A DNA stretch of 64,000 bases from Myoxocephalus aenaeus (lineage: Eukaryota; Chordata; Actinopteri; Perciformes; Cottidae), in NCBI GenBank assembly GCA_038501785.1, contig JBAMJR010000040.1, positions 12,990,893 to 13,054,892 on the forward strand. The letters run 5' to 3'. Position 1 is the first letter of the stretch, and each line of letters starts with the position of its first letter. Below are positions 34,597 through 47,400 of the stretch, piece after piece. The notes below the pieces were generated by a model. The model was given only the letters and a program-made list of their open reading frames with translations, was not told the DNA's origin and ran no database searches. The translations under genes and the position numbers were made by a program.

Positions 34597-34857
34597 ATGA
34601 GTGTGTTAGGGGAGAAGGATGCAGCCATTGTTAAACAGCTGGATGCTGGATTGAAATGCAGCTGGAACTGGTCGTGGCTAAAACTGGAAGGCAAGGTCTC
34701 AATAAAAGGGCAAGAGGTGTCCTTTCATCTAGGAGATGTATTCTCCAAAATCAACAGGCAGGGATTCACCAGATGCATTCTCTGCATCAAAGATATAAAT
34801 GATGCTAACAAAGGCAGCCATGCTCTCCCTTACCACATTGTGCCTCATATACTGTAA
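34597..34857 (+). pseudogene. BED-finger-like transposon ORF fragment
   Basis: After an acceptor-like TTATTTTTGCAG at 34583-34594 a frame of 86 codons begins MSVLGEKDAAIV. It keeps a W-x-W-x-WL segment, GDVFSKIN and a finger C-x2-C...H-x4-H (CILCIKDIN...), the arrangement seen at the N terminus of many hAT-type transposon proteins. It ends in TAA with no catalytic domain. Confidence 0.45.
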
Positions 34858-35329
34858 ATGTTAGACCCAGTGACAGGCTGGCATGAAATGGCTTGCATAA
34901 TACTTAGTAAGGAGGCCATAATCATTTTTGAATCATGGCTGAAGTTAAGTTTCTCCAGCTCTCCCCAGGTTGGCAAAAAAAGCATCTCAAAATGCATCAG
35001 ATTGATGCTTTAAAATATGGAATATTTAAATTTTTCTTACGGGGGAGCATGCCCCCGGACCCCCCTAGAGGGGTAATATCCTTCTCACCTTTTTCACCCC
35101 TGACCCGTTTTCATGCCTGGTGCACTCTATAATTTTATTATTATTATTATATTATTTATTTTGTAAACCCTTGTTTACCTGAAATGTGCAGTGATTTTAT
35201 TTTGTACTGCCCTGTTTGGCAGTTGTTTTTCAATAAAATAAAGCAAGCCAATCCACTTTTTCATGTTGATAAGAGCATTAAAATGCAAAAAAATTTTTTT
35301 TTTTACCCTGCTTTATCAATGAATATGTT

Positions 35330-35346
35330 TTTTGTGTGTGTATGTA

Positions 35347-35440
<94 letters not shown>
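35330..35440. repeat. (GT)n(TA)n microsatellite
   Basis: About ten GT units run into about forty TA units. Confidence 0.95.
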
Positions 35441-35444
<4 letters not shown>

Positions 35445-35974
35445 AAAATACATACAAAAAACATATTAATTGATAAAGCAGGGTATGCTCCAAGGAGATC
35501 AATTACAGTAAAAAGGGCTCATATCCCCTCTCTTCACACTTAATAAAATCAAACTGCACCCCTCCTATGCAATTATTCACAGCCTCACAAAATACCGCAT
35601 AGTGTCCTCCTTTGCTATGAGTGCTGCTAGCCTAGACAGCTTTTTGACTTTGTCTACAGGGGCCATGTGCTAGGGATCGGTTGCTTTTGTCTTGCTCCCC
35701 TACTTGACGAAACCTGTTTAACCATGAGGTTCGGACCGCCCCAGCTCATTTGCATATACGGACACAGAAATACAGGCATAAATAAATGAAGAAATATATA
35801 CGGACACATAAATACAGACAGAAATAAATGTAGAAATAGATTTAGTTAATGATGTCCTGTTTAGGTATCAACTTATATTTATTTATTCCTGTATTTATTT
35901 ATACATTTATTTAAGCATTCATTTATTTATTCCTGCATTTATTTATTTATACTTAAGTCATTTTCTGTCCTCCA

Positions 35975-36180
35975 TACTACACAATGCATTTTTATAAAGA
36001 GTTACCCGATTTTGAGGATATAAATTAAAATGGTTTTTAATTTATATGTTTTAGATTTAGCTTTCTACTTTTGGTGATTTGCAGATGAAAATACATCTAG
36101 GCATTATATTTGCATATGAAACAAAAACCAAAGTTTGAATATACCATTGCTTTCTTTTGAAGTCTAGATTATGTATTTGT
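35975..36180. other. AT-rich DNA, nothing recognised
   Basis: No feature found. Confidence 0.5.
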
Positions 36181-36425
36181 AAAAAGAAGTAACTTTATTT
36201 GTCATAGTACATACTTTTACATACATGAAATGTATTTTCTGCATTTGACCCAATCTTAGTATTTTAAGGAGCAGTGGGCAGCCGCTAGTGAAGCACATGG
36301 GGAGCAATTTAGGGATAAGTGTCTTGCTCAGGGACACTTCGACATGTGAACTATGGGGAGACTGGGGATCGAACCGGCCACCCTGTGGTTGCAGGACGAC
36401 CACTCATTTGTTTTACCGACATGGG
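36181..36425 (-). mobile_element. tRNA-derived SINE, antisense
   Basis: Includes the fish-typical CTGCATTTGACCCA, GGAGCAGTGGGCAGCC, AAGTGTCTTGCTCAGGGACA and GGGGATCGAACC; the last is a reversed tRNA B box. Confidence 0.65.
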
Positions 36426-36429
36426 TTTA

Positions 36430-37186
36430 CAGGAGAAATAGCACTACAAATTTGGTGCCTGTTTTACCTCTGCTCCTAACCTGTATTCTATATCACATAA
36501 TAATGTATCACATGCAGTGTCTCTGGCTGACACATACTGCAAGTTGCCCCTGTTCAAAGTTCTTAACCAAGCACCAGAGTTTCCCCTTTACATTTTTAAT
36601 AGAACAAGGCAATACAACCACCAAGCTCATGTGTGTGCTGAGAAGCTCAGAGATGACTGCATTGTTATTCCATGGTCTATCATTACTAGTAACAACAATT
36701 TCAAACAAGATGGCCAACAATTATCTATAACAATACAACACGGATGTAAATGAGTCATGGCTTAAAGCAAACAAACAGGTGCGATACCATAAAATTCCTC
36801 CTTTGAATACAAACAGCAGCAGGACCACAAGCCGAGATCTTCAGTCAAGGTAAACCATGACCTCAGACAAGTTTCACACACTGAGTCACTTAACTTCAAT
36901 GTTGCAGCTATAAACACAAACATGGGGTTTCAGTGGACAAACCACATGTGTCGATAATGAAGTTAAGCATCCAAACAACAGCAAGAGACATGAGGAAGTG
37001 TCCATGATATCACTGAAATGTTTTTACAACAGGATTACACGCTTGATCTTTGTCATTACCTATGAAACAGCTTTGGCTCTGGTAAGTTAATTATGGCCCC
37101 AACAAGGCTGATACATCAAATGAAACAATCCTTCATGAAAATGGTGCAGCTGTAAAACCTCAAGGCCAGAAAAATACCCTATAGAG
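36430..37186. other. Intergenic DNA, no gene seen
   Basis: Overlapping short frames at 36353-36753 have no recognisable domain. Confidence 0.5.
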
Positions 37187-37567
37187 CAGACCTGGGCATT
37201 TTACGGCCCGTGTGTGGCCACTCCCAGTCCGGCATGAGGTCAATCAAAAAATATAAACTAAATAAATAAGGTGCACGCCATAAATGCAATATAACAGCAT
37301 TGCTTTCACTTTGAAGGCAATTTGCTGGTCTTTAACATACATCGTGTGTATTTTTGTGAAGGTTTAAAGGTATGTTAAAATATACATATTTTCATAGCCT
37401 TATTGTAACATGTATTCTTACCAGTAGCAGCTCAAAACCATATAATTTACTGTTTTTTAATAAAGTAATACAATTAATGTTGAGCAGAATTCAGCCTATT
37501 GGTCAGCCCTCTACAACGGTCCCAATTTCTCATGTGGCCCCTTTGGGAAATTATGTGCCCACCCCTG
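37187..37567. mobile_element. hAT-like MITE (CAGACCTGGGCA...TGCCCACCCCTG)
   Basis: Ends CAGACCTGGGCATTTTACGG and TATGTGCCCACCCCTG are imperfect inverted repeats of a common fish element. Flanks CTATAGAG and CTATATAG look like an 8-bp target duplication with one change. Confidence 0.7.
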
Positions 37568-37575
37568 CTATATAG

Positions 37576-38385
37576 AGGAATTTTTATTCATGCATTGGTG
37601 CATTTAAAAATATGCTACCAGAACTTCTTAACATGGCACAATAGCACCCAATAGCGATGTCTAGAGAATTGAAGAAGAAGCTAGGACAGGTGTTAATGTC
37701 TATGATTAGGAGGGATGGAAGCTTGTTGAAAAATAAAGAATATAAAAACAAAGCTCTGTTTATGGAATGTATCTGCAAGGAAATGAAAAGTGAGAGGAGA
37801 ACTTACAGTGAGAATCGAGTGACCTGGGAAGTGATAACAAATATTCCTGTAGACGAATAATTCCATCACCAATATGTACTCTTTGAACAGAAGGGCTCTT
37901 TCATGCACGTTTTGCGTTTGCAAAGATGTAACTTTTGGGGGGGAAATGGTATGCTCCTTTTTGATATTTATGTATTTATTGTTCCATGCACCCCAACTGT
38001 ACAGCTCCTAAATTACTTGTCCTTGATAAAATTATCACAGTATTAAAAGCCCTCCTTACTACCTGGTTGAATAGCAGCAAAAAAAGAGTCCCCCACATAC
38101 TCTCACAAAATCCTAGCCGGCCATCTTGATGTTAATATCAGGTTAACATCAAGTTAACATGTGAACATGGAACTCTCAGTAGCTAGAATGCATGGTGCTA
38201 AAGGAAAAACTATTTGATCCTGGACTAGAGTCTTAAGTCAAATTCAATAATTTGTTATTTATATAATCTGTTGGATATTTTTGGACATCTGAAGATGCAG
38301 GCACATCCAACTTGAAGGAGACCCAGGTGGAATTAATATGCCATCTCGGCTGGGTCTGACCACGAAGTTGCTAGACAGGGATGTC
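37576..38385. other. Intergenic DNA, no gene seen
   Basis: A frame at 37657-37860 reading SRELKKKLGQVLMSMIRRDG is short and unsupported. A small hairpin with CTTGATGTTAA arms lies near 38124-38152. Confidence 0.45.
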
Positions 38386-38388
38386 TAA

Positions 38389-39331
38389 TGCTGTGTTCAC
38401 ACCGGACGCGACACGATTTTGTTGCGCGACCAGATTACATGCAAAGTCAATGTACAGATGTGACGGCGCGACATTTCGGCTGGGCGACGCGACTGACGCG
38501 TTTGAGGCGGCGCGAACAGAACGTTTGACGTCGGGGGGAACAGAGCGAAGGACGTGGCGCGACGCGACGAGAGTTGAAATATCCCAGCGATATTTAGGCC
38601 GGACAGTCAGGATTTTCAATGTCCTGTCCGGCGTCCGGCGCAGCATCAAGCCGGACGCGTATTTGTCCTCCTTTTTGCATACCTGCAAACTTGTCACCTT
38701 TCGGCGAAACTTTATCGCCGGAGTTGTCATAGTTGTCATAGTTGCGTCAGCCAATCAGCGTTGAGAATCAGCGTTGAGAAGCTCCGCCCGTCACCACCGC
38801 CGTCTTGTTGCTGCTCCGCCAGAAGTAGCACTGGTAGCGGCTTCATTCAGACGCTGTTGTGGGACTACGTATAATATTATGAACCCAGACACCATGGAGT
38901 TTGATGTTCCGACGTATGTGGAGTTTACACAACAAGTATAAAGCAGAACTAGTGGTTATTTCCATGGTGGATGGCAGAATCGGTATCCGTTTTACGTAGA
39001 TAAGCCAGACGCAGTTCCTGGAGGAGTCGGTGAAATTCACCGAGCTGTGTGCGGCTACGGATAATATTATGAACCCAAACACGAGGGCGTTTGATGTTCC
39101 GACATGTTTGGGACTTCCACAACAACTATAAAGCAGAACTAGTGGTTATTTATTCCATAATCGATACCGGAAAAGACAGCTCTTTTTCACGGAGAGACGC
39201 AACGGCGATGAGCCACGGCGCGATTTGTCTTTGTGGCGTTTGGTGTGAACACCCTCGTTTCACTCGTGCGACTAAACTGAAGCGGTAAGCGCGACGCGAC
39301 AAATCGTGTCGCGTCCGGTGTGAACACAGCA
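38389..39331 (+). mobile_element. PIF/Harbinger-like MITE, copy 2 (enlarged, 943 bp)
   Basis: Inverted ends TGCTGTGTTCACACCGGACG are flanked by TAA (38386-38388, 39332-39334). Compared with copy 1 it contains an internal duplication (the GATAATATTATGAACCCA block appears at about 38868 and again at 39059) and about 125 bp of the dispersed repeat also found at 33713-33850. Small direct duplications (GTTGTCATA, AATCAGCGTTGAGA) lie at 38724-38780. Confidence 0.8.
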
Positions 39332-39440
39332 TAAGGTAGTTTGGCAAGCCTGCTACCTGAATGACCAGGTCCCTGAGACATTTCAAAATGGGGCCTCTAA
39401 TAAAACAATTTTATTAAATTCAACAGACATTAGTTGATAC

Positions 39441-39690
39441 AACATGGTAAATGGACCCGTACAGCGCTTTTCTAGTTTTCCAACCACTCAAAGCACTTTA
39501 ACACTACATGACATCATTCACCCATTGATTAGAGGAGCTACCATGAAGGTACCACATCAGATTATCAACCATTCATACTACGGGAGCAATTTAGGGTAAA
39601 GTGTCTTGCTCAAGGACACATCGACATGGGCGAGCCGAGGATCGAACCGCCAATCGTCTGATTGAAGATGACCCTGCTCACCACTGGATT
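39441..39690 (-). mobile_element. tRNA-derived SINE, antisense
   Basis: Same family as 8500-8735 in the opposite orientation: ACATGGTAAATGGACCC, TTCCAACCACTCAAAGC, AAGTGTCTTGCTCAAGGACA, GAGGATCGAACCGCC. Confidence 0.7.
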
Positions 39691-39699
39691 GAATCTCAA

Positions 39700-40870
39700 G
39701 CCTCTGCTCCAGAGGCTGTATTGTCAGCTGTGTCTCTTGCAGCAGAAGCACGGTCAGCTTTAGCCGTTCCTCATCAAGATTGATTTGTTTTGCTGCCCTC
39801 TGTCTCCATTTTCAGCAAGTTTTCATAAGAGTCCTCTCTGAGTTTGTATAAATGAAGGTTGGCTTTTCTCAGCCTTTTAACTAGTGTCCCAGATTTCAGC
39901 ATTACTGTCCCAGATCAAATTCTGAAAAGATTTGGCACAAGAAACACTGATATTTGTGACATTTTCCTTCGAATACAATACTGAAAAATATCCCCTGATT
40001 TAATAAGAAAAGATTTTAGGGATTCCGTAATGTGTTGATTTGATATATTGGCTTCATATGGAAATATGGTACACAATTTAGAATTGCAAAAAGTCCACCT
40101 TAGTTTTAAAATCAACAACTGACTTGATATTTCTTCATCAGGAAATACCAAGCAAGCGACATCTGGAATATGGGAAACATTTCTAAACAGGCTTCCAGAA
40201 GGTCACTAGTCTCAATATAGGCTTGTGAAACTGTTAATAATTTGCACTTGCTCTCATTATTAATGTAGTGATGTTAAATGTACTATGCAATCTGTTTTCA
40301 AGCTCACAAATGCTTCCATTGGAACACAAAACAGATTAACACATTGCTTTGTTTCAAATGATTTATTTATCAATTTATCTTAAACGCCTACATGAATACT
40401 TTTGCTAAAGTAAGTTCACTTCATCAATTAAAGGTTGTATGTCGGCCTCTGCATGATGAGTGGCTTCATTAAATACAAATGTATTTAATGAAGCAGTCCC
40501 GGAGGCATATTTTAAATACATTCATATTTCCCCATTCCATGACCTGGATTTGAAAAATAGACTATTTTTGTGCAGTGTAGTGTGCAGCGTTTCAGTAGCC
40601 TATGTATTGATATTCATATCAGTATTACCATCAATATCAATACAGTTATGGCGACTATCCAGAAGTGAAACGATTCACATTGGGCAAGGTCGCCCTCTGC
40701 TGGGCAGCATGAGCTGACATGAATGATTCCTCAAAAACACTATGTTGCAAAAGATGATGCTTAAAGTAGAATAACCGAAGAAGCCAAAGTCCCACATGAG
40801 CGGTGCTCTGATTGTGATGAAGAAGACTGACATGCATTGTTTTCATTGAGAGTCCAAAGGCAATATTCAA
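39700..40870. other. Intergenic DNA upstream of hhipl1
   Basis: No gene recognised. Contains the perfect palindrome at 40463-40494. Confidence 0.5.
40463..40494. repeat. 15-bp fold-back palindrome
   Basis: Arms 40463-40477 and 40480-40494 are exact reverse complements with a 2-base spacer. Confidence 0.9.
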
Positions 40871-41149
40871 GGATTAGGACAGGGATGTGCTTGGAGATTG
40901 TGACGTCACTATTACTAACTCTACTGGTGATAGTGTTACTAGTACTAGTAGTAGTGTTAGTAGTAGCTGGTCTGCAGCCTCTGCCTCGGCTTCCTCCCCT
41001 CTCGTGTGCTGTGTCCGGGTCAGCCGCTGGTTGAGTCCGGCTCCCGACGCCACCGCCCGGGTTGGCACAGCGGTCCGCACGTCAGAGCCACATAACGGAG
41101 ACGGGTCGGAGCAAAGTGCACACAGGAAGTCGCGTCTGCACACCCTTCC
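40871..41149 (+). promoter_or_regulatory. hhipl1: Putative hhipl1 promoter / 5' UTR
   Basis: GC content and CpG frequency rise sharply after about 40975, immediately upstream of the first exon. No TATA box is evident. A palindromic cAMP-response element (TGACGTCA) lies at 40901-40908, followed by an unusual ACTAGTACTAGTAG run. The transcription start cannot be placed from sequence alone. Confidence 0.5.
40901..40908. promoter_or_regulatory. Consensus CRE (TGACGTCA)
   Basis: Exact 8-bp palindromic CREB/ATF site about 250 bp before the first ATG of hhipl1. Functional use is inference. Confidence 0.5.
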
Positions 41150-41470
41150 ATGATCTCTAAACCAACGCACGCCATCATGCCGCGGTGCAACGGAACGGTC
41201 CCGGGTCGACTGTGGCTCTCGCCGACGGTCCTGTGCTGTGTGCTGGCGCTGAGCGCCGCTCCGGGACTGGCGCACCCGCAGTGTTTGGACTTCAAGCCGC
41301 CCTTCCGCCCGCTCAGGGAGCTGCAGTTCTGCGTAATGTACAAGGAGTTTGGATGCTGTGACTATCAGAGGGACCAGGACCTGATGACAAAGTACTACCA
41401 GATTATGGATAATTTTGATTATCATGGATATGCCAACTGTGCTGGGTTCGTGCTGGAGCTGCTCTGCCAG
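41150..41470 (+). CDS. hhipl1: hhipl1 coding exon 1
   Basis: Residues 1-107, ends in phase 0 at CAG|GTAGGC. Two in-frame ATGs, 41150 and 41177; the second places the hydrophobic core at a more usual distance from the N terminus, so the shorter 804-residue product is equally plausible. Carries the signal peptide and the first Cys-rich motif (CVMYKEFGCCDYQRD). Confidence 0.92.
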
Positions 41471-44400
41471 GTAGGCTGCGTGGACAAAGGTCGTTGGCTT
41501 CGTCTCCATCATGCGCCATTAGTGTGAGCGAGCAGCGACACACTGGCAGCATTAAGCCGGAGAAGTTCAACAGAATGATATGACAGTAACTTCTTAACAC
41601 GTTGGACATTTACTGAGCTGAATGAAGCTCAAGTCATCAAGACTGATTCCTCTGAAAGCATTGAGACCTCTGGGATGTTGATTATGCAACTGTATTTATG
41701 TATATGTACTACGGCTCTCTCCCAGGTCACCTGAGTGACCTCTCCCAGGTCACTCTCTATTTAGCACATTTTTGTTTGTATTTATGAACGTTTCTTCATC
41801 AGGGACCAAACTTGGAAATTGCTTGTCACATCACTCATTTCTTTTTGTCTTGTTGATGGTGCTCTTGTGTAGCATGCACATCGTACACTGTGGGAAAAAG
41901 GGCACTTCCCCTTCGTATAAGAGTTTCACAATGTTTTGATAGAAATATGCCTTAATTACTACATTTATCTGCAGGCAAATTGACACCAACATATAACAAT
42001 AACCTTTCCTCGGTATTCTGTATAATTAAAACTTAAAAATGTAAACAAAACATTATAAGCTTGCATGCACTTAAATACGACATAGCAGCCTCTTTTGTTC
42101 GTTACTTATTGACGACAGAACCAACGTTTCCTATAGCAGGCTTTGTATAAGCCTTGTATTATTTTAACTGCTATATCATTGAAATTATTATTGTCCCTTC
42201 CTTTGCAATATTGCAAAGGAAGGGACAATAATAATTTCAACTCTGGATAATTAATCTATTTGACAGTTTTATAATCAAATCAGCTAATCAATATGCTAAA
42301 CAAACAAATCAGAATAATTAATCTCATTAAAGCTGCTCCAATCAATATTTTTAGTTCACTATTGATCGGATTACTTTATGTTAGGTGAAAGGAGTCGGTT
42401 GTGGTGATGAACCCACAAATCCTTTTCACCTGACACTGAGGGGAACTGGCTTTCATCAACCCAGTTTCAGCAGCAGCAGGCAGCAGTTTTCAGAGAAAAT
42501 TCAATTTTATGTCCACCAGGTGGACCGAAACATTACTTCAAACGAATACAAATGTAGATCTTGTAGGATGTGTAATAGACCATCGTGTGCTACACAGTTT
42601 AACATATCAACTTGGTAGGTGATAAAATGGACCAAAAAACTGTTAATGCACATTTTATAAAATATCTACTTACTACACATCATACTCAGTCTTTCTCTTT
42701 ATTGCCTCCCCTCCACTCTCTTCTTTATTTGCTCAGGAATGCTCTCCATATGCAGCTCACCTCTTTGATGCGGAGGACCCGAGCACCCCAGTCAGGACCA
42801 TCCCTGGCCTCTGTCCTGACTACTGCTCCCAGTTTTGGAAGAAGTGCAGCGCCGCCATCCCTTTCCTGTCTGACGACCCACACACATCCAAAGTCAAAGA
42901 AGACCAGACACGTCTCTGCCAGTATCTGAAGCTCGATGATGTGGACTACTGTTACCCTAACCTCCTCAGCAGCCAGAAGCTCACCCAGAATCTGGGCCGG
43001 GTTCAGTCCGACTCTGACGGCTGTCTGCAGCTGTGCCTGGAAGAAGTTGCGAATGGTCTGCGGAACCCGCTTGCCATGGTACATGCCAATGATGGCACAC
43101 ATCGGTTCTTTGTGGCAGAACAAGTAGGTTTGGTGTGGACTTATCTTCCTGAGCGGTCCAAACTGGAGAGACCATTTTTGAACATTACTAAGGTGGTGTT
43201 AACATCTTCATGGGAAGGTGACGAGAGAGGCTTTCTAGGACTCACCTTTCACCCCAAGTACAAATACAATGGGAAGCTCTATGTGTATTACTCAGTGGAG
43301 GTGGGTTTTGATGAGAGGATCAGGATTAGTGAGTTCCATGTTTCAACCAAAGACATGAATGTGGTGGATCATGCCTCTGAGCGGTAGGTATGGACTGATC
43401 TAGGTTAGCAAATAGCAATGGTCCAATACCAGCTCTTTGTCTTTTCTTATTTTTCATGTCCACTTTCCTTTCAGGGTTATTCTGGAGATTGATGAACCAG
43501 CATCCAACCACAATGGAGGGCAACTTCTATTTGCAGATGATGGCTACTTGTATGTTTTCACAGGGGATGGTGGAATGGCAGGAGATCCCTTTGGGAAATA
43601 TGGGAATGCCCAGAACAAGTAAGATGTCCATAAAGGTTTCTGAAATTAGACACCTTAAATGATCTGAAGCAATCAAGAATATTCCCAATTTTAGAATATG
43701 TGGCAAAGAACCTTATTGGTCTACAATCTGATCCATATTTTAGTCATAATATAGAAAGTTAGTTTAGTTTTTTTAAAGAGTAATTGCATGTTTCTTTGCA
43801 TTTGGGATCAAATCTGACTTCTTCCATATTACCACATCTACTTTAGGTCAGCTCTGTTGGGTAAAGTTCTCCGCATTGATGTGAATGACAATGAGAGAGG
43901 CCCGTTGTACAGAATTCCTCAAGATAACCCCTTCATTCACGAGCGGGGGGCACGACCTGAGATTTATGCTTACGGGGTCCGCAATATGTGGAGGTGTTCT
44001 GTGGATCGGGGTGACCCATGGACCAAAGAGGGCAAAGGGCGTATCTTCTGCGGGGATGTGGGCCAGAACAAGTTTGAAGAGATTGACATCATTGAGAAAG
44101 GTCGAAACTTCGGATGGAGAGCCAAGGAAGGCTTCTCTTGCTACGACAAGAAGCTGTGTGCTAACAGCTCGCTAGGTAGGCGTGCTCTGGTCGGTCCAAT
44201 GGTTTCCTCTTTCGACTGCATCAGCAGCGTCTCCAATTGTGTTGTAATGAAGGCCAGGACTGTGTGTATGTTATAAAAGGCAAACTTTATCTGGAAAGCA
44301 GGACTGTAGCAGCAGCGCAGTCTGTGTGGATAGGAAACTGGTGAGAGATGCAGCAGTTCAGCGCCACTCACCAGGCAGTGTAGCCCGGGCATCAGGTATT

Positions 44401-47400
44401 AGGCATCAGACATTAGGTAATATGCCTTAGGCATTAGGTAATATGCATTAGGCATCAGACATTAGGTAATATACCTTAGGCATCAGACATTAGGTAATAT
44501 GCCTTAGGCATTAGGCATCAGACATTAGGTAATAGGCCTTAGGCATTAGGCATCAGGCATTAGGTAATATGCCTTAGGCATTAGGTATTAGACATTAGAT
44601 ATTAGGCATTAGGTATTATGCATTATGCTGTGTTCACACCGGACGCGACACGATTTGTTCGCTTACCGCTTCAGTTTACTTGCGCGAGTGAAACGAGGGT
44701 GTTCACACCAAACGCAACAAAGACAAATCGCGCCGCGACAAAGGGGCCGTGGCTTATCGCCGTTGCTTCTCTCCGTGAAAAAGAGTTATCTTTTCCGGTA
44801 TCGACTATGGAATAAATAACCACTGCTTTATACTTGGTGTGGAAGTCCCAAACATGTCGGAATATGTCGTTGATTCGTTGATGTCGTTGGTGACGGGCGG
44901 AGCTTCTCAACGCTGATTCTCAACGCTGATTGGCTGACGCAACTATGACTCACGCGACTTTGTCACCGGAGTTGGGAAATTTCAACTCTTGTCGCGTCGC
45001 GTCCTTCGCTCTGTTCGCCCCGCGTCAGTCGCGTCGCCCGGCGGAAATGTTGCGCCTTCACAACAAATGTTGCGTCTGTGCATTGACTTTGCATGTAATC
45101 TGGTCGCGCGACAAATTCGTGTCGCGTTCGGTGTGCACACAGCATCAGACATTAGGTAATAGGCATTAGGTATTGGGCATTAGGTATTGGGCATTAGGTA
45201 TTGGGCATTAGGTATTGGGCATCAGGCATCAGGCAATAGGTCTTAGGCAATAGGTAATAGGTATTGGCCATCAGGCAATAGGTATTAGGCAATAGGTATT
45301 AGGCAATAGGTATTAGGCAATAGGTATTAGGCAATAGGTATTAGGCAATAGGTAATAGGTATTGGCCATCAGGCATTAGGTATTAGGTATTGGCCATCAG
45401 GCATTAGGTATTGGCCATCAGGTATTAGGCATTAGGTATTAGGCATTAGGTATTAGGTAATAGGTATTAGGTATTAGGTAATAGGTATTGGCCATCAGGC
45501 ATTAGGTAATAGGTATTAGGCATCAGGTATTAGGTAATAGGTATTACGCATCAGGCATTAGGCATTGGGTAATAGGTAATAGGCATTAGGCATCACAAGT
45601 CACTTCAGATGAGTAGAAACAGCATTGTTCTCTCTACTATGTATAACTGTCATCATGGCATTATAGTGGGATTGCTACGCTGGTTTCCAATAATATTTGC
45701 TAAAAATACCCCTAAAAGGGACCCCACACTGACAGCATTCAGAGGTCAGTTGGACGTATAATCATTGGGCATAATCATATTATTACAAATAATATAAAAA
45801 TGTATGTATTTACCTTTTAAATCTACTTTCACACATATGTTAATGTTTAATTAAGTAAACAAGTGGCTTCATTGTAAAGAAATGCCTAAAGGAGATGAAG
45901 TAGAAACTCAACAATACCAACAATGACCCTTGGGATTTTTCACAGATGATGTCCTCCCTATTTATGCGTACCCTCACAAGATGGGCAAGTCAGTGACTGG
46001 TGGCTATGTGTACCGAGGCTGTGAATACCCCAACATGAACGGCATGTACATATTTGGAGACTTCATGAGCGGGTAAGGTTGAATCTGGTAAATATTTCTT
46101 CAAAATAACACCAACCTCAAACACTTCTGTTGTTGATATTAAACGCTTTTGAGGAATGGTGATGTCAGACGTAAGCCTGACATCACTGGCGTAGGAGTTT
46201 GTTAATGCCTGCAATACCTGCATTTGAGGAATTCTGAATTGGCATGAAGTCTGTGAACTAATTGCAAGTAAATTAGCACTTATTTGCCTTCTGGTGGAGT
46301 TCTTTATAAAGCAGAAAACATTTGTTTTAAGAATTGCTTTTTCTGAAGTATAACACACTATGATAATTATATAAAGTAGCTCAAAATAAAATGCTCTTAA
46401 ATGTTAGGGTTTTTGTTCTGCATATGTGATAATAAACCAGTATGTTTGATATGAAAACACTCTGAATGTATACTGAATACTTTTACCTTTTATTACTTTA
46501 AGTACATTTTGCCTCTGTACTTTTACTTTAGTTTGAATGCAGTACTTCATATATGTTCACATTCAAAGTATAATTTCATAATTGTCATTTGGATCATCTC
46601 TACTGTAATTTAATTATGTTATTCTGGACGTAAAATATCAATCTGTGCTGTCCGTCTGTTGCTCATTCTGGGGTTTCTGTGTGTTCTCTGTTGAAGAGTT
46701 TCTCCTTCTTTGACATGAAGGTCAAAGGACAGAGAGTGTCACACGTTGTTCAGACTGTAAAGTCTCTTAAGGCTGTTTGAAAGTACTTTGGGACATGTAG
46801 GAAAACATAAACCAAAGTAAAAGTAAATAATACTTGTTGGTCCGGAAAATAAAGTTCACACGACGATCCATCATTAATGCACTGCACATTAGAGATTGTA
46901 CATTTGATTCTTTTTCCAGGCGTTTGATGAGTCTGCGGGAGGACAGAAACACAGGGAGTTGGAAATACAATGAGATATGTATGGGGAGGGGCCGGACCTG
47001 TGCCTTCCCCGGACTCATCAACAACTACCAGCAGTACATCATCTCCTTTGCAGAGGACGAAGCTGGTAATGCATGAACACATGCCCACCCTCAAACTCCC
47101 AACGCATCTGGAGTTCTGCACCAGCTGTAATTTGTCGATGTGTAATGTCATCTTGTTGTTCTTTCCATCAGGCGAGCTGTACTTCATGTCAACTGGAATA
47201 GCGAGTGCCACATCACCTTCAGGAGTCATTTATAAAGTGGTGGACCCCTCCAGGTAAGTAATAGGAACTCTGGCTGCTGTTAGAAGATGCAGGTGACCGA
47301 CTATGATAAAGACACGACTGTCCACAGTCTTCTTCAACAACACTGTCTAGGACTATTTCAGGTATATTTCAGTTTCAGCAGAGCATGTGCATTGGTATAG

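Larger units (their letters stand above)
33064..35970. mobile_element. 2.9-kb element with long inverted termini
   Basis: The left terminus (33064-33470) and the right terminus (35722-35970, inverted) share, in order, GACTTAAGTATAAATAAAT, runs of AAATAAATACAGG, CCTAAACAGGACATCATTAA, CTATTTCTACATTT, ATTTATGCCTGTATTT and GCAAATGAGCTGGGGCGGTC. The arms are built from minisatellite-like units. The interior holds smaller repeats and a BED-finger-like frame (34597-34857). The superfamily is not evident from the termini. Confidence 0.6.

Noticed and set aside
40874..41512. 212-codon minus-strand frame over hhipl1 exon 1
   Set aside because: Antisense shadow of the GC-rich promoter and exon 1; no recognisable domain.
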